NCBI RefSeq assembly: GCF_000338295.1
Contig: NZ_ANMO01000192.1
Location: 1 to 64,000, forward strand
DNA length: 64,000 bases
Direction of reading: 5' to 3'
From: Rhodopirellula europaea 6C
GTDB taxonomy: Bacteria; Planctomycetota; Planctomycetia; Pirellulales; Pirellulaceae
Positions within the stretch are counted from its first letter, which is position 1. Each line of letters opens with the position of its first letter. Made by a program: the position numbers and the translations under genes. This document shows, one piece after another, positions 53,489 through 61,037 of this stretch. The notes under the pieces were generated by a model. The model did not search any database and was not told the origin of the DNA. It worked only from the letters and a program-made list of their open reading frames with translations.

Positions 53489-54439
53489 ATGGTCATTTCG
53501 CGAGGGCCTCGAGCTTCTGAGAACGCTCCAGCAAGAGTGTTCGCATTCTCCCATCAACTGGAATTAACCTTGAGCGACAACTTGATTACCGGAAGTCTTC
53601 CTGAAGAAACCTTGGAAGAACTGCGTCAAGCCAAAAAGGTTTTGGAACACCATGGCATCGCGGATCGGCTGACCGAGATGATCGGGACTCCGGTGACCGC
53701 ATCGTTGAAGATGTTGCCGGACAGCGTCGAGTCGGCGATCCACCAGGCGATTGAGAAGTCGTTGCACGTTGCGCTGGACGTGGCATTGCGGACGCTCGGT
53801 GACGACAAGGATTCCGCCAATGGGGCTTCACGTGGCAAGCCAAAGTTGCTGACGCACAAGTTGTTGGCGGGGCTCAGCGGTGCCGCCGGTGGTGCTTTGG
53901 GAGGAGCGACGGTTGCTGCCGAATTACCGGTTTCGACGGTGTTGATCCTGCGAAGTGTTGCTGACATTGCTCGCAGCGAAGGCGAGGATTTGTCCGAATT
54001 GGAGTCGCGTTTGGCATGTTTGGAAGTGTTTGCGCTCGACCCCGGTCAATCGTCCGATATCGATGACGAGACCGAAATCGGGTATTTCGCGGTGCGGGCC
54101 GCGATGGCAAAGCAGATCAAAGATGCGTCTCAGTACATCGTTCAGCATGGAATTCGGGATTCTGCCGCACCGCCATTGGTCCGTTTGGTAACTCAGATAG
54201 GGAAGCGGTTTGGCGTCGTGGTCAGCGAAAAGGTGGCGGCTCAAGCGATCCCAATCATTGGTGCGGTTGGCGGAGCGTTGATCAACAGCTACTTCATCGA
54301 CCACTACCAAGACATTGCCAGAGCTCACTTCACGATCCGACGGCTCGAACGAGAACACGGCGAATCACTCGTTCGCGAAGCTTACGGGCAGATCAAACTT
54401 CGACAACGGCCTCGTCGTGTCACCGATCGGAATGCTTGA
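53489..54439 (+). CDS. EcsC family protein
   Basis: About 316 residues. The C-terminal two-thirds match the EcsC family: glycine-rich hydrophobic LLAGLSGAAGGALGGATVAA, VSTVLILRSVADIARSEGED, then QAIPIIGAVGGALINSYFID and HYQDIARAHFTIRRLEREHG near the end. EcsC proteins are linked to ABC-type export or secretion in Bacillus but have no defined chemistry. The start is uncertain: ATG 53489 is used, and a TTG at 53570 begins closer to the conserved part. It is divergent from the small acidic protein gene. Confidence 0.8.
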   Translation: MVISRGPRASENAPARVFAFSHQLELTLSDNLITGSLPEETLEELRQAKKVLEHHGIADRLTEMIGTPVTASLKMLPDSVESAIHQAIEKSLHVALDVALRTLGDDKDSANGASRGKPKLLTHKLLAGLSGAAGGALGGATVAAELPVSTVLILRSVADIARSEGEDLSELESRLACLEVFALDPGQSSDIDDETEIGYFAVRAAMAKQIKDASQYIVQHGIRDSAAPPLVRLVTQIGKRFGVVVSEKVAAQAIPIIGAVGGALINSYFIDHYQDIARAHFTIRRLEREHGESLVREAYGQIKLRQRPRRVTDRNA

Positions 54440-54675
54440 TTCACTGTCGTTCTCTCAGCTTCTTCGAATTGTTGCGAATGAACACGTCGCGTTTGCTGGT
54501 CGAAGATTAACCACTCAGGGCGATTGCGGGGCGTTTTCACCGGCCCCAGGTCCCATTTCGAGATGACCTGGTAGCTGATTCATCAGATTGCCTGTTTTTC
54601 AACCCGTCGCGGTACGGCCTTTGCTTTCAGGCGGATAGACTTTCGCAACTAACGCTTTAGAAACGCAGACCTTCG

Positions 54676-55914
54676 GTGAATACACCTGACACAGACAAAA
54701 AAGTCGACTCTTCCATCGATCATCGGGCTGGGTTGATCTCCACGCGAATTTGCGCGGTCATGCTGGTGCTGTATGCCTTGTATTACGCTCGGTCGCTGGT
54801 GATTCCCATCGCAACCGCCATTGTTTTGTATCTGACCTTGCGTCCTATCGTTCGCCATGCCAAACGGGTCGGTGTTCCTTCGCCCGTCGGAGCAATCGGG
54901 ATCATCGTCGGAATTTTGCTGACACTTGGTTTAGGAACGTACTTGGTTCTCGAGCCCGCGAAAGAAACGATCAGTGCCGCTCCACAGCATTTGTCAGTTG
55001 CCAAGGAAAAACTGTCGTTCATCACTGACCGTTTAAAGGATGTTGATGAGGCGACAGAAGAACTCGCCGACACGGAAGAAGCCGCGGAGGGAGAGGTCGC
55101 CAGTGAGAAGCCTGTACCTGTCGAGATCAAACAGCCTACCTGGACAAGTGGCTGGTCATACCTGAGCGGTACCGGGAATGTGGTTTCGTTTTTGACAATT
55201 TGCATCGCACTGTTGTACTTTCTGCTCGCTACGGGGGATGACCTGTTACGTAGCGTGATGCGTTCGTTGCCTAATTTTTCTTCCCGTCGAAAACTCGTCG
55301 AAGTGATTGAGAATGTGCAAGAGGGTTTGGGCAGCTATCTCGCTCAGGTTTCGGCCATCAATGCGGGGCTCGGTGTTTGTGTCACCCTCGTGATGTGGAT
55401 GTTGGGAATGCCGTCGCCCATCATGTGGGGAGTCATGGCGTTTGCTTTTAACTTCATCCCGATCGTTGGGGCAATCGCGGGTGCGCTCATCATTTTCTTT
55501 GTCGCGTTGCTGAATTTTGACCCCACTTACTACGCGTTTGTCGTGACGTTGGCATTCATGACTCTCACATCGTTGGAGGGACAATTCATCACGCCGGCGA
55601 TCTTGGGACGTTCGATGAGCATGAGCCCGGTGCTGGTGTTTTTGTCGATTGTCGTTTGGGGATGGATGTGGGGAATCATGGGCGTCTTTCTGAGCGTCCC
55701 CATTTTGATTGCTGCTCGGATGGCCTGCGAAGGTTATGAAGATCTACGTCCGCTGGCAATGATTCTCGGTGCGGAAGTTCCCGAGCCTGAGAAACCAGAA
55801 CATACCACCGATCAAGAAGCTTCCGCTTCGACTGCCGGCTCGGCAGAGAAGCATGTTCAACACGAAAATACGCCCTCTTCACACACACACATCACGCCGT
55901 CAGTCAGTCAATGA
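54676..55914 (+). CDS. AI-2E family transporter-like permease
   Basis: A 412-residue membrane protein of the AI-2E (PF01594, TqsA/YdiK-like) family starting at GTG 54676. Helices are visible at about 20-60, 70-95, 160-185 and in the conserved second half (AINAGLGVCVTLVMWMLGMP, then NFIPIVGAIAGALIIFFVAL and EGQFITPAILGRSMSMSPV). An acidic soluble segment (about 115-150; ATEELADTEEAAEGE) and a hydrophilic C-terminal tail of about 45 residues are additions. The family includes quorum-signal exporters and Na+/H+ antiporters; the substrate is not predictable. Its stop overlaps the next start (ATGA), so the two are coupled. Confidence 0.85.
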   Translation: MNTPDTDKKVDSSIDHRAGLISTRICAVMLVLYALYYARSLVIPIATAIVLYLTLRPIVRHAKRVGVPSPVGAIGIIVGILLTLGLGTYLVLEPAKETISAAPQHLSVAKEKLSFITDRLKDVDEATEELADTEEAAEGEVASEKPVPVEIKQPTWTSGWSYLSGTGNVVSFLTICIALLYFLLATGDDLLRSVMRSLPNFSSRRKLVEVIENVQEGLGSYLAQVSAINAGLGVCVTLVMWMLGMPSPIMWGVMAFAFNFIPIVGAIAGALIIFFVALLNFDPTYYAFVVTLAFMTLTSLEGQFITPAILGRSMSMSPVLVFLSIVVWGWMWGIMGVFLSVPILIAARMACEGYEDLRPLAMILGAEVPEPEKPEHTTDQEASASTAGSAEKHVQHENTPSSHTHITPSVSQ

Positions 55915-56930
55915 AAACTGGAACTTGTCGCTGCGACAATCGCATCTTTTTCAACAATCATCGCTGTCTCTCTTGCGACGCGTCCCTTGGACGATGCAAT
56001 GTTTGCAATTCACTCACGAGTTTTTCCCAAGGGGAAACCTCGAGTCAGTGTGACAAATGCACGACCGAGGTCTTTTCGTGCGTCAATCAAGAACACGATG
56101 TTTGCCAATCCTACAACGCAGAACCCGACACCCTTTGTCGGTGGTGTCAGCTTACCAATGTGATTCCGCCACTCGATAAACCACAGAGTGTTCAGCGGTG
56201 GGCGAGAATGGAATCCGCGAAGCGGCGACTGCTGTTGCAGTTGGAGGATTTGGGACTCCCCCCCTACATCGCGGACACACAGGTAACTCATCCACTGTTG
56301 TTTGAGTTTTTGGAAAACACCGTGGATAAGAAGGGCAAGCCGAAGAAGGTAATCACGGGGCACCAGAATGGTCTGATCACGATCAACTTGGCGGAAGCTG
56401 ACAGCGTTCACCGCGAACGATTGCGAGTGAAGCTGGGAGAACCGCAACGCACGTTGATCGGTCACATGCGTCACGAGGTTGGTCACTACATCGATTGGGC
56501 GTGGGCCAGTCGTGTTGCACCCGCCAAATACCATGCTCTCTTCGGTGATCCAAATACACTGGACTATGGAGAAGCAATGAAGAAGCACTACGCAGTGGGA
56601 GCTCCGGCGAATTGGGCCGACAGGCACGTTAGTGCTTACGCGACAATGCATCCATGGGAAGACTTTGCCGAGACGGTGAATGTCTATTTGGACATCATGG
56701 CGATCGCGACGACTTCCAACGAATTAGCTGGTCGCAATTTGGATTTATCTGCCAGCGCCAACCATAGAGAATTGGTGAACTCGGTGCTGCAAATTGTGCT
56801 CGAGGTGAGCGAATACAATTTCGATCTCGGGTTGGCACCGCTACTTCCAGAACGACTGCCTCCGATTGTGCTAGACAAACTCGCCTTCATCCATGACCTG
56901 CGAAGCATGCAGCTCGAATTAGTTGAATGA
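55911..56930 (+). CDS. Zinc-ribbon putative metallopeptidase
   Basis: A 339-residue cytosolic protein. The N-terminal ~85 residues are a cysteine-rich zinc-ribbon region (CRCDNRIFFNNHRCLSCDAS, RCNVCNS, QCDKC, CRWCQ). The catalytic part has HEVGH at 188-192 in MRHEVGHYIDW, with a likely third ligand in YATMHPWEDFAE. This is the layout of the zinc-ribbon plus putative zinc-binding metallopeptidase family (DUF2248/Peptidase_Mx type). The start overlaps the upstream permease stop by four bases. The gene ends 51 bases from the convergent chemotaxis operon. Its substrate is unknown. Confidence 0.87.
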   Translation: MKTGTCRCDNRIFFNNHRCLSCDASLGRCNVCNSLTSFSQGETSSQCDKCTTEVFSCVNQEHDVCQSYNAEPDTLCRWCQLTNVIPPLDKPQSVQRWARMESAKRRLLLQLEDLGLPPYIADTQVTHPLLFEFLENTVDKKGKPKKVITGHQNGLITINLAEADSVHRERLRVKLGEPQRTLIGHMRHEVGHYIDWAWASRVAPAKYHALFGDPNTLDYGEAMKKHYAVGAPANWADRHVSAYATMHPWEDFAETVNVYLDIMAIATTSNELAGRNLDLSASANHRELVNSVLQIVLEVSEYNFDLGLAPLLPERLPPIVLDKLAFIHDLRSMQLELVE

Positions 56931-56981
56931 TACGCGTGAGAATGGAGGGGGTCCGAAAGTAGCACGCCTCGGTGTCCGGTT

Positions 56982-57551
56982 CTATTCTCGCGAATCTGCC
57001 GAGGGCTTGATTCCGATCTCCACGATACAATCACCACTCGCTGAGGAAAAAAGTGAACTCAAGATATTCACCTGCGGTGGCATCAAAACGCGATGACCGC
57101 TGCCAGTGACGACAAGCGGCAAACCGAGCGTCAAGTTCGGAGCTGCGAATCTTTCTTTTGCGCCGCCTACAACCATGTTTGCGATTTCGCCGATTACATC
57201 GACAACTTCTTCGTCGATTCTATCCGACGTCTTTCCGAGTAAAGCATTTGTGCAAGCAAGTGCTAATTGTTTTGGAAAGCGAACCGCCACAGTTGCTTGA
57301 GTTGCACCCGTGATCGTAACGATGCCGCTAGCATCGAAATTGAACGCGTCGCAACGACCATCGATCCGCTCGTTTCGAGTCAGATCGATTCCGCACATCG
57401 TTTTGAAAACTTGTACCGTGCTTGCCTCGACACACGTTTGAATCCCTTCGGGGAGATCCTTCGTTTCTTGCGTTTCGCGAGGCGATTGGAAAAGCGAGCT
57501 ATTGCGCTGAAGTACCTCTGCAAGAATGTCTTGGCCGGCCATTTCAGTCAT
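56982..57551 (-). CDS. cheX: CheX-type chemotaxis phosphatase (copy 1)
   Basis: A 189-residue protein from ATG 57551; the upstream extension to 57581 is less likely. The CheX core has VVDVIGEIANMVVGGAKERF, carrying the Glu-x-x-Asn pair used by CheX to remove phosphate from CheY. The N-terminal ~35 residues are an extension without known domain. It is the last gene of the minus-strand chemotaxis operon, 86 bases after a cheY. Together with the second CheX it suggests that each CheY has its own phosphatase. Confidence 0.8.
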   Translation of the reverse strand: MTEMAGQDILAEVLQRNSSLFQSPRETQETKDLPEGIQTCVEASTVQVFKTMCGIDLTRNERIDGRCDAFNFDASGIVTITGATQATVAVRFPKQLALACTNALLGKTSDRIDEEVVDVIGEIANMVVGGAKERFAAPNLTLGLPLVVTGSGHRVLMPPQVNILSSLFSSASGDCIVEIGIKPSADSRE

Positions 57552-57637
57552 CGTGAGTTCCTCACTCACTAAACAACGCAATTCAAATCGAACACGAGGT
57601 TAGCGAAGAATAGAAGGGGGGTGAAAACGAGGTCGAC

Positions 57638-57997
57638 CTACACGGCGACGTATTTGTCCAGTTTGCGTTGCAAGTCTTCTTGTTCGAATGGTTTGCAAAG
57701 ATAGTCCGTAACACCGGCCTGAATAGCTTCGATTACCCGCCCTTTTTCTCCCTCGGTCGTCACCATGATTACCGGGACGGTCGAGCCCGATCCGCGAATT
57801 TCTTTGAGGAATTCGAGGCCACTCATTTCGGGCATGTTCCAATCAGTTAGAACCAAGTCAAAAGGTGTCGCTTGGAATTGCGTCCAGCCGTCGACTCCGT
57901 CACGGGCCTCGAATGTGTCCTTGATTCCACATGCATTCAGGGCACGTACAATGATTTTTCGCATGACGCCTGAATCATCAACAACTAGAACTTTCAC
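57638..57997 (-). CDS. cheY: CheY-like single-domain response regulator (copy 1)
   Basis: A 119-residue receiver domain. Start GTG at 57997 is supported by GAGAAG upstream and by the normal CheY beginning VKVLVVDDSGVMR; the open frame back to 58093 is not needed. Acidic pair Asp7-Asp8, phosphoacceptor Asp52 in LVLTDWNMPEMSG, Thr80/Thr81 in MVTTEGE and Lys102 in YLCKPFE are all present. It has no output domain, so it should act by binding the flagellar switch or by competing for phosphate. It lies between two cheX genes. Confidence 0.9.
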   Translation of the reverse strand: MKVLVVDDSGVMRKIIVRALNACGIKDTFEARDGVDGWTQFQATPFDLVLTDWNMPEMSGLEFLKEIRGSGSTVPVIMVTTEGEKGRVIEAIQAGVTDYLCKPFEQEDLQRKLDKYVAV

Positions 57998-58083
57998 TTT
58001 TTCTTCTCGTACATTGCTAGAGGGTGTAATGGAATTTGGTGCGACAATATGAGCGTTTCTGTGACTTGCTGTTGGGGCGAGGC

Positions 58084-58530
58084 TTATTCGCAACCACGAC
58101 AGACAATTACTTTTAATTGTTGGCCATTCGCGGTCATTGCGACGGAGTTTTCGACTGTGGTTCCAAAAATCCGGATGTCGAAATCTTCACCCGTCGTGAC
58201 GGTCGGCAGCGACAGCGTTGATGGTCCAGGAACTAGACTCTTGATGTTTCCGCCGATCATATTGGCGATTTCGGCCATCGTGTCTTGGCGGTCCTCAATG
58301 CAAACTTCCGCTTGATCCAGCATTAGCATCTTGCTGGCGGCTTGCGTTGCAAAATCCCCGGTGGTCTGAACTAAGACTGCTCCTGACCATTCCCCCGCAA
58401 TTTGAACGCAACCGGTGATTGGAGCGTGCGCGGCGAGATCAGATTCGTCATTGTCCAACTCGACCGGACTATCGATCATTGTCGTGAACACGTTTTCGGT
58501 GATAGTCAGAATGTCTTCGGTGGAGATCAT
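58084..58530 (-). CDS. cheX: CheX-type chemotaxis phosphatase (copy 2)
   Basis: A 148-residue protein from ATG 58530, which has GAGCGAGG upstream; the longer frame to 58638 overlaps cheR and is rejected. The phosphatase motif is EDRQDTMAEIANMIGGNIK with the Glu-x-x-Asn pair. The sequence is clearly different from copy 1 (VPGPSTLSLPTVTTGEDF against AAPNLTLGLPLVVTGSG), so they are old paralogues, not a recent duplication. It sits between cheR and cheY copy 1. Confidence 0.82.
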   Translation of the reverse strand: MISTEDILTITENVFTTMIDSPVELDNDESDLAAHAPITGCVQIAGEWSGAVLVQTTGDFATQAASKMLMLDQAEVCIEDRQDTMAEIANMIGGNIKSLVPGPSTLSLPTVTTGEDFDIRIFGTTVENSVAMTANGQQLKVIVCRGCE

Positions 58531-58606
58531 CTTTGCCTCGCTCTTATTGGGGGATTCCGAGTGCTGGATGGATTGGTGTCTCGGGACTGATTTCGATAGC
58601 CATTGG

Positions 58607-59446
58607 CTAAATCGGAAAATAGCCTGTCGTTTTGTCAATCACTCGGCGTTCAAAAGGAACGTCGAGATTCATCGTCGTTTCGGCTCCGCCTAGCAACAAT
58701 ACGCCATCCTTCTGCAGGTTCCTGTGGACTTTCCAAAGAATTTCTTTTTTCGTATCGACCGAAAAGTAAATGAGGACATTTCTTAGGAATACGATGTCCA
58801 TTTTGGGAAGCGAAGGTGGCCATGGTTGAACCAAGTTCAGGACCCGGAAGTCAACCATCTTTCGAATCTCATCGCTGATTTGCCAGGTCACACCATTGCG
58901 TTTGAAATACTTCAGAACCATGGGCATCGGAAGTCCACGATTGATTTCAGTTTGCGTGAAAATTCCCGATTGAGCCTTGTCAAGAATCTGCTTGGAAAGA
59001 TCCGTCGCAGTCAAGCGTACTCGCCATCCTGCGAGTTCAGGAAAGTTCTCTTTTAGCAACATGGCAATGGAGTAGACCTCTTGTCCACTTGAGCAAGCGT
59101 TCGACCAAACGTTCAAAACGCGTTCTTTGGAACGTTTTTGTATGAGTTCTGGAATCAGATGCGTCCGCAAAGCGTTGAAGGGGTGCAAATCGCGAAAGAA
59201 GCTTGTCTCGTTCGTTGTCATTGCGTCGATTACCGAATCGACCAGGGCGGTTGATCCGGGGCGTTTGAGGGCTTCGACCAACTGATCGAGATCGGACAAG
59301 TTGTGAGAGCGAGCAATCGGCATCAAACGCGACTCGAACAAGTAGGTCTTTGTCTTCTCGATGACAATGGCCGATTCTTTCAGCACGAGTGCCGCAAGGT
59401 AGTCGAAGCTACGCGAATCGATCGCTGGTGAGGGTGCTAGCGACAT
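58607..59446 (-). CDS. cheR: Chemotaxis protein methyltransferase CheR
   Basis: A 279-residue SAM-dependent methyltransferase that methylates receptor glutamates. The N-terminal helical domain (FDYLAALVLKESAIVIEKTK, then TTNETSFFRDLHPFNALRTH) and the SAM-binding region (LNVWSNACSSGQEVYSIAML) are clear, as is DIVFLRNVLIYFSVDTKKEI. The start overlaps the 3' end of cheB by ten bases, so translation is coupled. It has no C-terminal extension or TPR. Confidence 0.94.
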   Translation of the reverse strand: MSLAPSPAIDSRSFDYLAALVLKESAIVIEKTKTYLFESRLMPIARSHNLSDLDQLVEALKRPGSTALVDSVIDAMTTNETSFFRDLHPFNALRTHLIPELIQKRSKERVLNVWSNACSSGQEVYSIAMLLKENFPELAGWRVRLTATDLSKQILDKAQSGIFTQTEINRGLPMPMVLKYFKRNGVTWQISDEIRKMVDFRVLNLVQPWPPSLPKMDIVFLRNVLIYFSVDTKKEILWKVHRNLQKDGVLLLGGAETTMNLDVPFERRVIDKTTGYFPI

Positions 59447-60531
59447 GCGAGTGCTCCCGTGAGACGTGTCCGATTGCTGTTTGTTGCCAATCTGTCAATC
59501 TCAGAAGCAATGTGAGACAGCGGTTGGATCGATGTTTCCAGACCGGCGCGGTGAACAGCGGCTGGCATTCCCCAGACGACGGAGCTCGCTTCGTCTTGAA
59601 TCAGGATCTGGCCACCAGACGCTTGGATTGGTTCGCATCCGCGTGTTCCGTCTTGGCCCATCCCAGTCAAGACAACCGCCAACAAGTTCCCTCCGTAGAG
59701 CGAGTGAGCGGAGCGAAATAGGACATCGACAGCAGGACGGCATGAGTTTTCGGGGATTCCCTGGTCCAAATGAACCTGTACCTCGTTTCCAACTCGTGCC
59801 AACTTCATATGGAAGTCACCCGGCGCAATCCAGACGCCTCCGGCATGGACCGGATCACCGTGGTTTGCCTCTGTCACTGTCAGTTGCGATAGGTGGTTCA
59901 ATCGATCGGCCAAGTGCCTCGTAAAAATAGGAGGCATGTGCTGGACGGCCAAGATTGGGACAGGAAAATCAGCCGGTAGCCGCGGGATGATTTCCTGCAA
60001 AGCGTTGGGACCGCCGGTCGAGCTACCGATCACAACCGCATCGATACGACGAAGAGCTCTTTTCCCGTTTGCTGATGCACGAGGCACGATCCGCTTAGGG
60101 GCTGCGGTACCCGCAGCAACGGCCGAGGGACAAAGCGACTTAAGACGAGGAATCATTTCCTCGCGAACTCTTTGCATCGCTACGCTGACGCTGCCAACGT
60201 TGGCAGGCTTGGTGACATAATCGTTGGCTCCCTTTGCCAATGCATCCAATGTCGCCGTTGCTCCACGTTCGGTTAAGGTACTGAACATGACGACGGGCAA
60301 TTTCGGATAGAGCTTGCGAATTTCGACAAGCGTTTCGATCCCGTCCATTTCAGGCATTTCCATGTCCAATGTGATCACGTCGGGATTGAGCTGCGGGATT
60401 TTGGCAAGAGCAATTCGCCCATGTGCCGCAGTTCCGACAACCTCAATCAGAGGATCCGAAGACAGAGAATCGGTGAGGAGTCGCCTGATGACTGTTGAGT
60501 CATCGACAACCAAGACACGTATCTTGTTCAT
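59437..60531 (-). CDS. cheB: Receptor glutamate methylesterase CheB
   Basis: A 364-residue two-domain protein. The receiver domain (1-120; VLVVDDSTVIRR, TLDMEMPEMDGI) is joined to the methylesterase domain with Ser171 in IGSSTGGPNAL, His in LAVQHMPPIFT and Asp in VLTGMGQDGTRG. ATG 60531 is used; 14 further upstream residues in the open frame are not part of the family. It begins four bases after cheY copy 2 and overlaps cheR. It removes methyl groups or deamidates receptor glutamines when phosphorylated by CheA, which is not in this window. Confidence 0.95.
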   Translation of the reverse strand: MNKIRVLVVDDSTVIRRLLTDSLSSDPLIEVVGTAAHGRIALAKIPQLNPDVITLDMEMPEMDGIETLVEIRKLYPKLPVVMFSTLTERGATATLDALAKGANDYVTKPANVGSVSVAMQRVREEMIPRLKSLCPSAVAAGTAAPKRIVPRASANGKRALRRIDAVVIGSSTGGPNALQEIIPRLPADFPVPILAVQHMPPIFTRHLADRLNHLSQLTVTEANHGDPVHAGGVWIAPGDFHMKLARVGNEVQVHLDQGIPENSCRPAVDVLFRSAHSLYGGNLLAVVLTGMGQDGTRGCEPIQASGGQILIQDEASSVVWGMPAAVHRAGLETSIQPLSHIASEIDRLATNSNRTRLTGALACR

Positions 60532-60535
60532 CGAT

Positions 60536-60904
60536 TCAAACTCCCACGCCGAGGATGTGCAACTTGTCGGCAATGGTTGCTTTGTCGAAAGGCTTCATGA
60601 CGTACTCATTGGCACCCGCGACGAAGGCTTCTGCCATGCGTTCCATCTCAGTCTCGGTCGTTACCATCATGATTGCGACGTCGCTGTACTTGATGTCAGC
60701 TCGAACGGTTCGGATGAAGTCAATGCCGTTCATCCGAGGCATGTTCCAATCCACCAACAGAATGTCGGGTGTTTCGATTTCTGCGAGACGCTCGAGCGCT
60801 TCCACGCCGTCGCCAGCCTCAGAAACTTCGAAGCCGAGGGTACGCATCATGTCGCCGATAATTCGACGAATGGTGCGAGAGTCATCTACAACAAGGGCGT
60901 GCAT
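60536..60904 (-). CDS. cheY: CheY-like single-domain response regulator (copy 2)
   Basis: A 122-residue receiver domain starting HALVVDDSRTIRR. Asp7-Asp8, phosphoacceptor Asp52 in LLVDWNMPRMNGID, Thr in MVTTETEME and Lys in YVMKPFDK are intact. It differs throughout from copy 1, so the two CheYs may have different targets (motor switch against phosphate sink). It is the first gene after the MCP, separated by 133 bases that hold a strong hairpin, and it leads into cheB. Confidence 0.92.
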   Translation of the reverse strand: MHALVVDDSRTIRRIIGDMMRTLGFEVSEAGDGVEALERLAEIETPDILLVDWNMPRMNGIDFIRTVRADIKYSDVAIMMVTTETEMERMAEAFVAGANEYVMKPFDKATIADKLHILGVGV

Positions 60905-60973
60905 GATAAAGTTTCAATCGAAGGAATAATTGAAGGAAGCAAGTGCTTCGAAGTATCTGTTCGCCCGTGTCCC

Positions 60974-61001
60974 GCCTACCCGTTCAGAACAACGGGTAGG
61001 C
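60974..61001. other. 11-bp hairpin between MCP and cheY
   Basis: GCCTACCCGTT (60974-60984) and AACGGGTAGGC (60991-61001) form a perfect 11-bp stem with a six-base loop. No U-tract follows on the minus strand, so attenuation, mRNA processing or a partial stop between MCP and the downstream che genes are options. Confidence 0.65.
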
Positions 61002-61037
61002 ATTTTGAACGCAAGCGAATCTAAAAGCGTGACTGGC

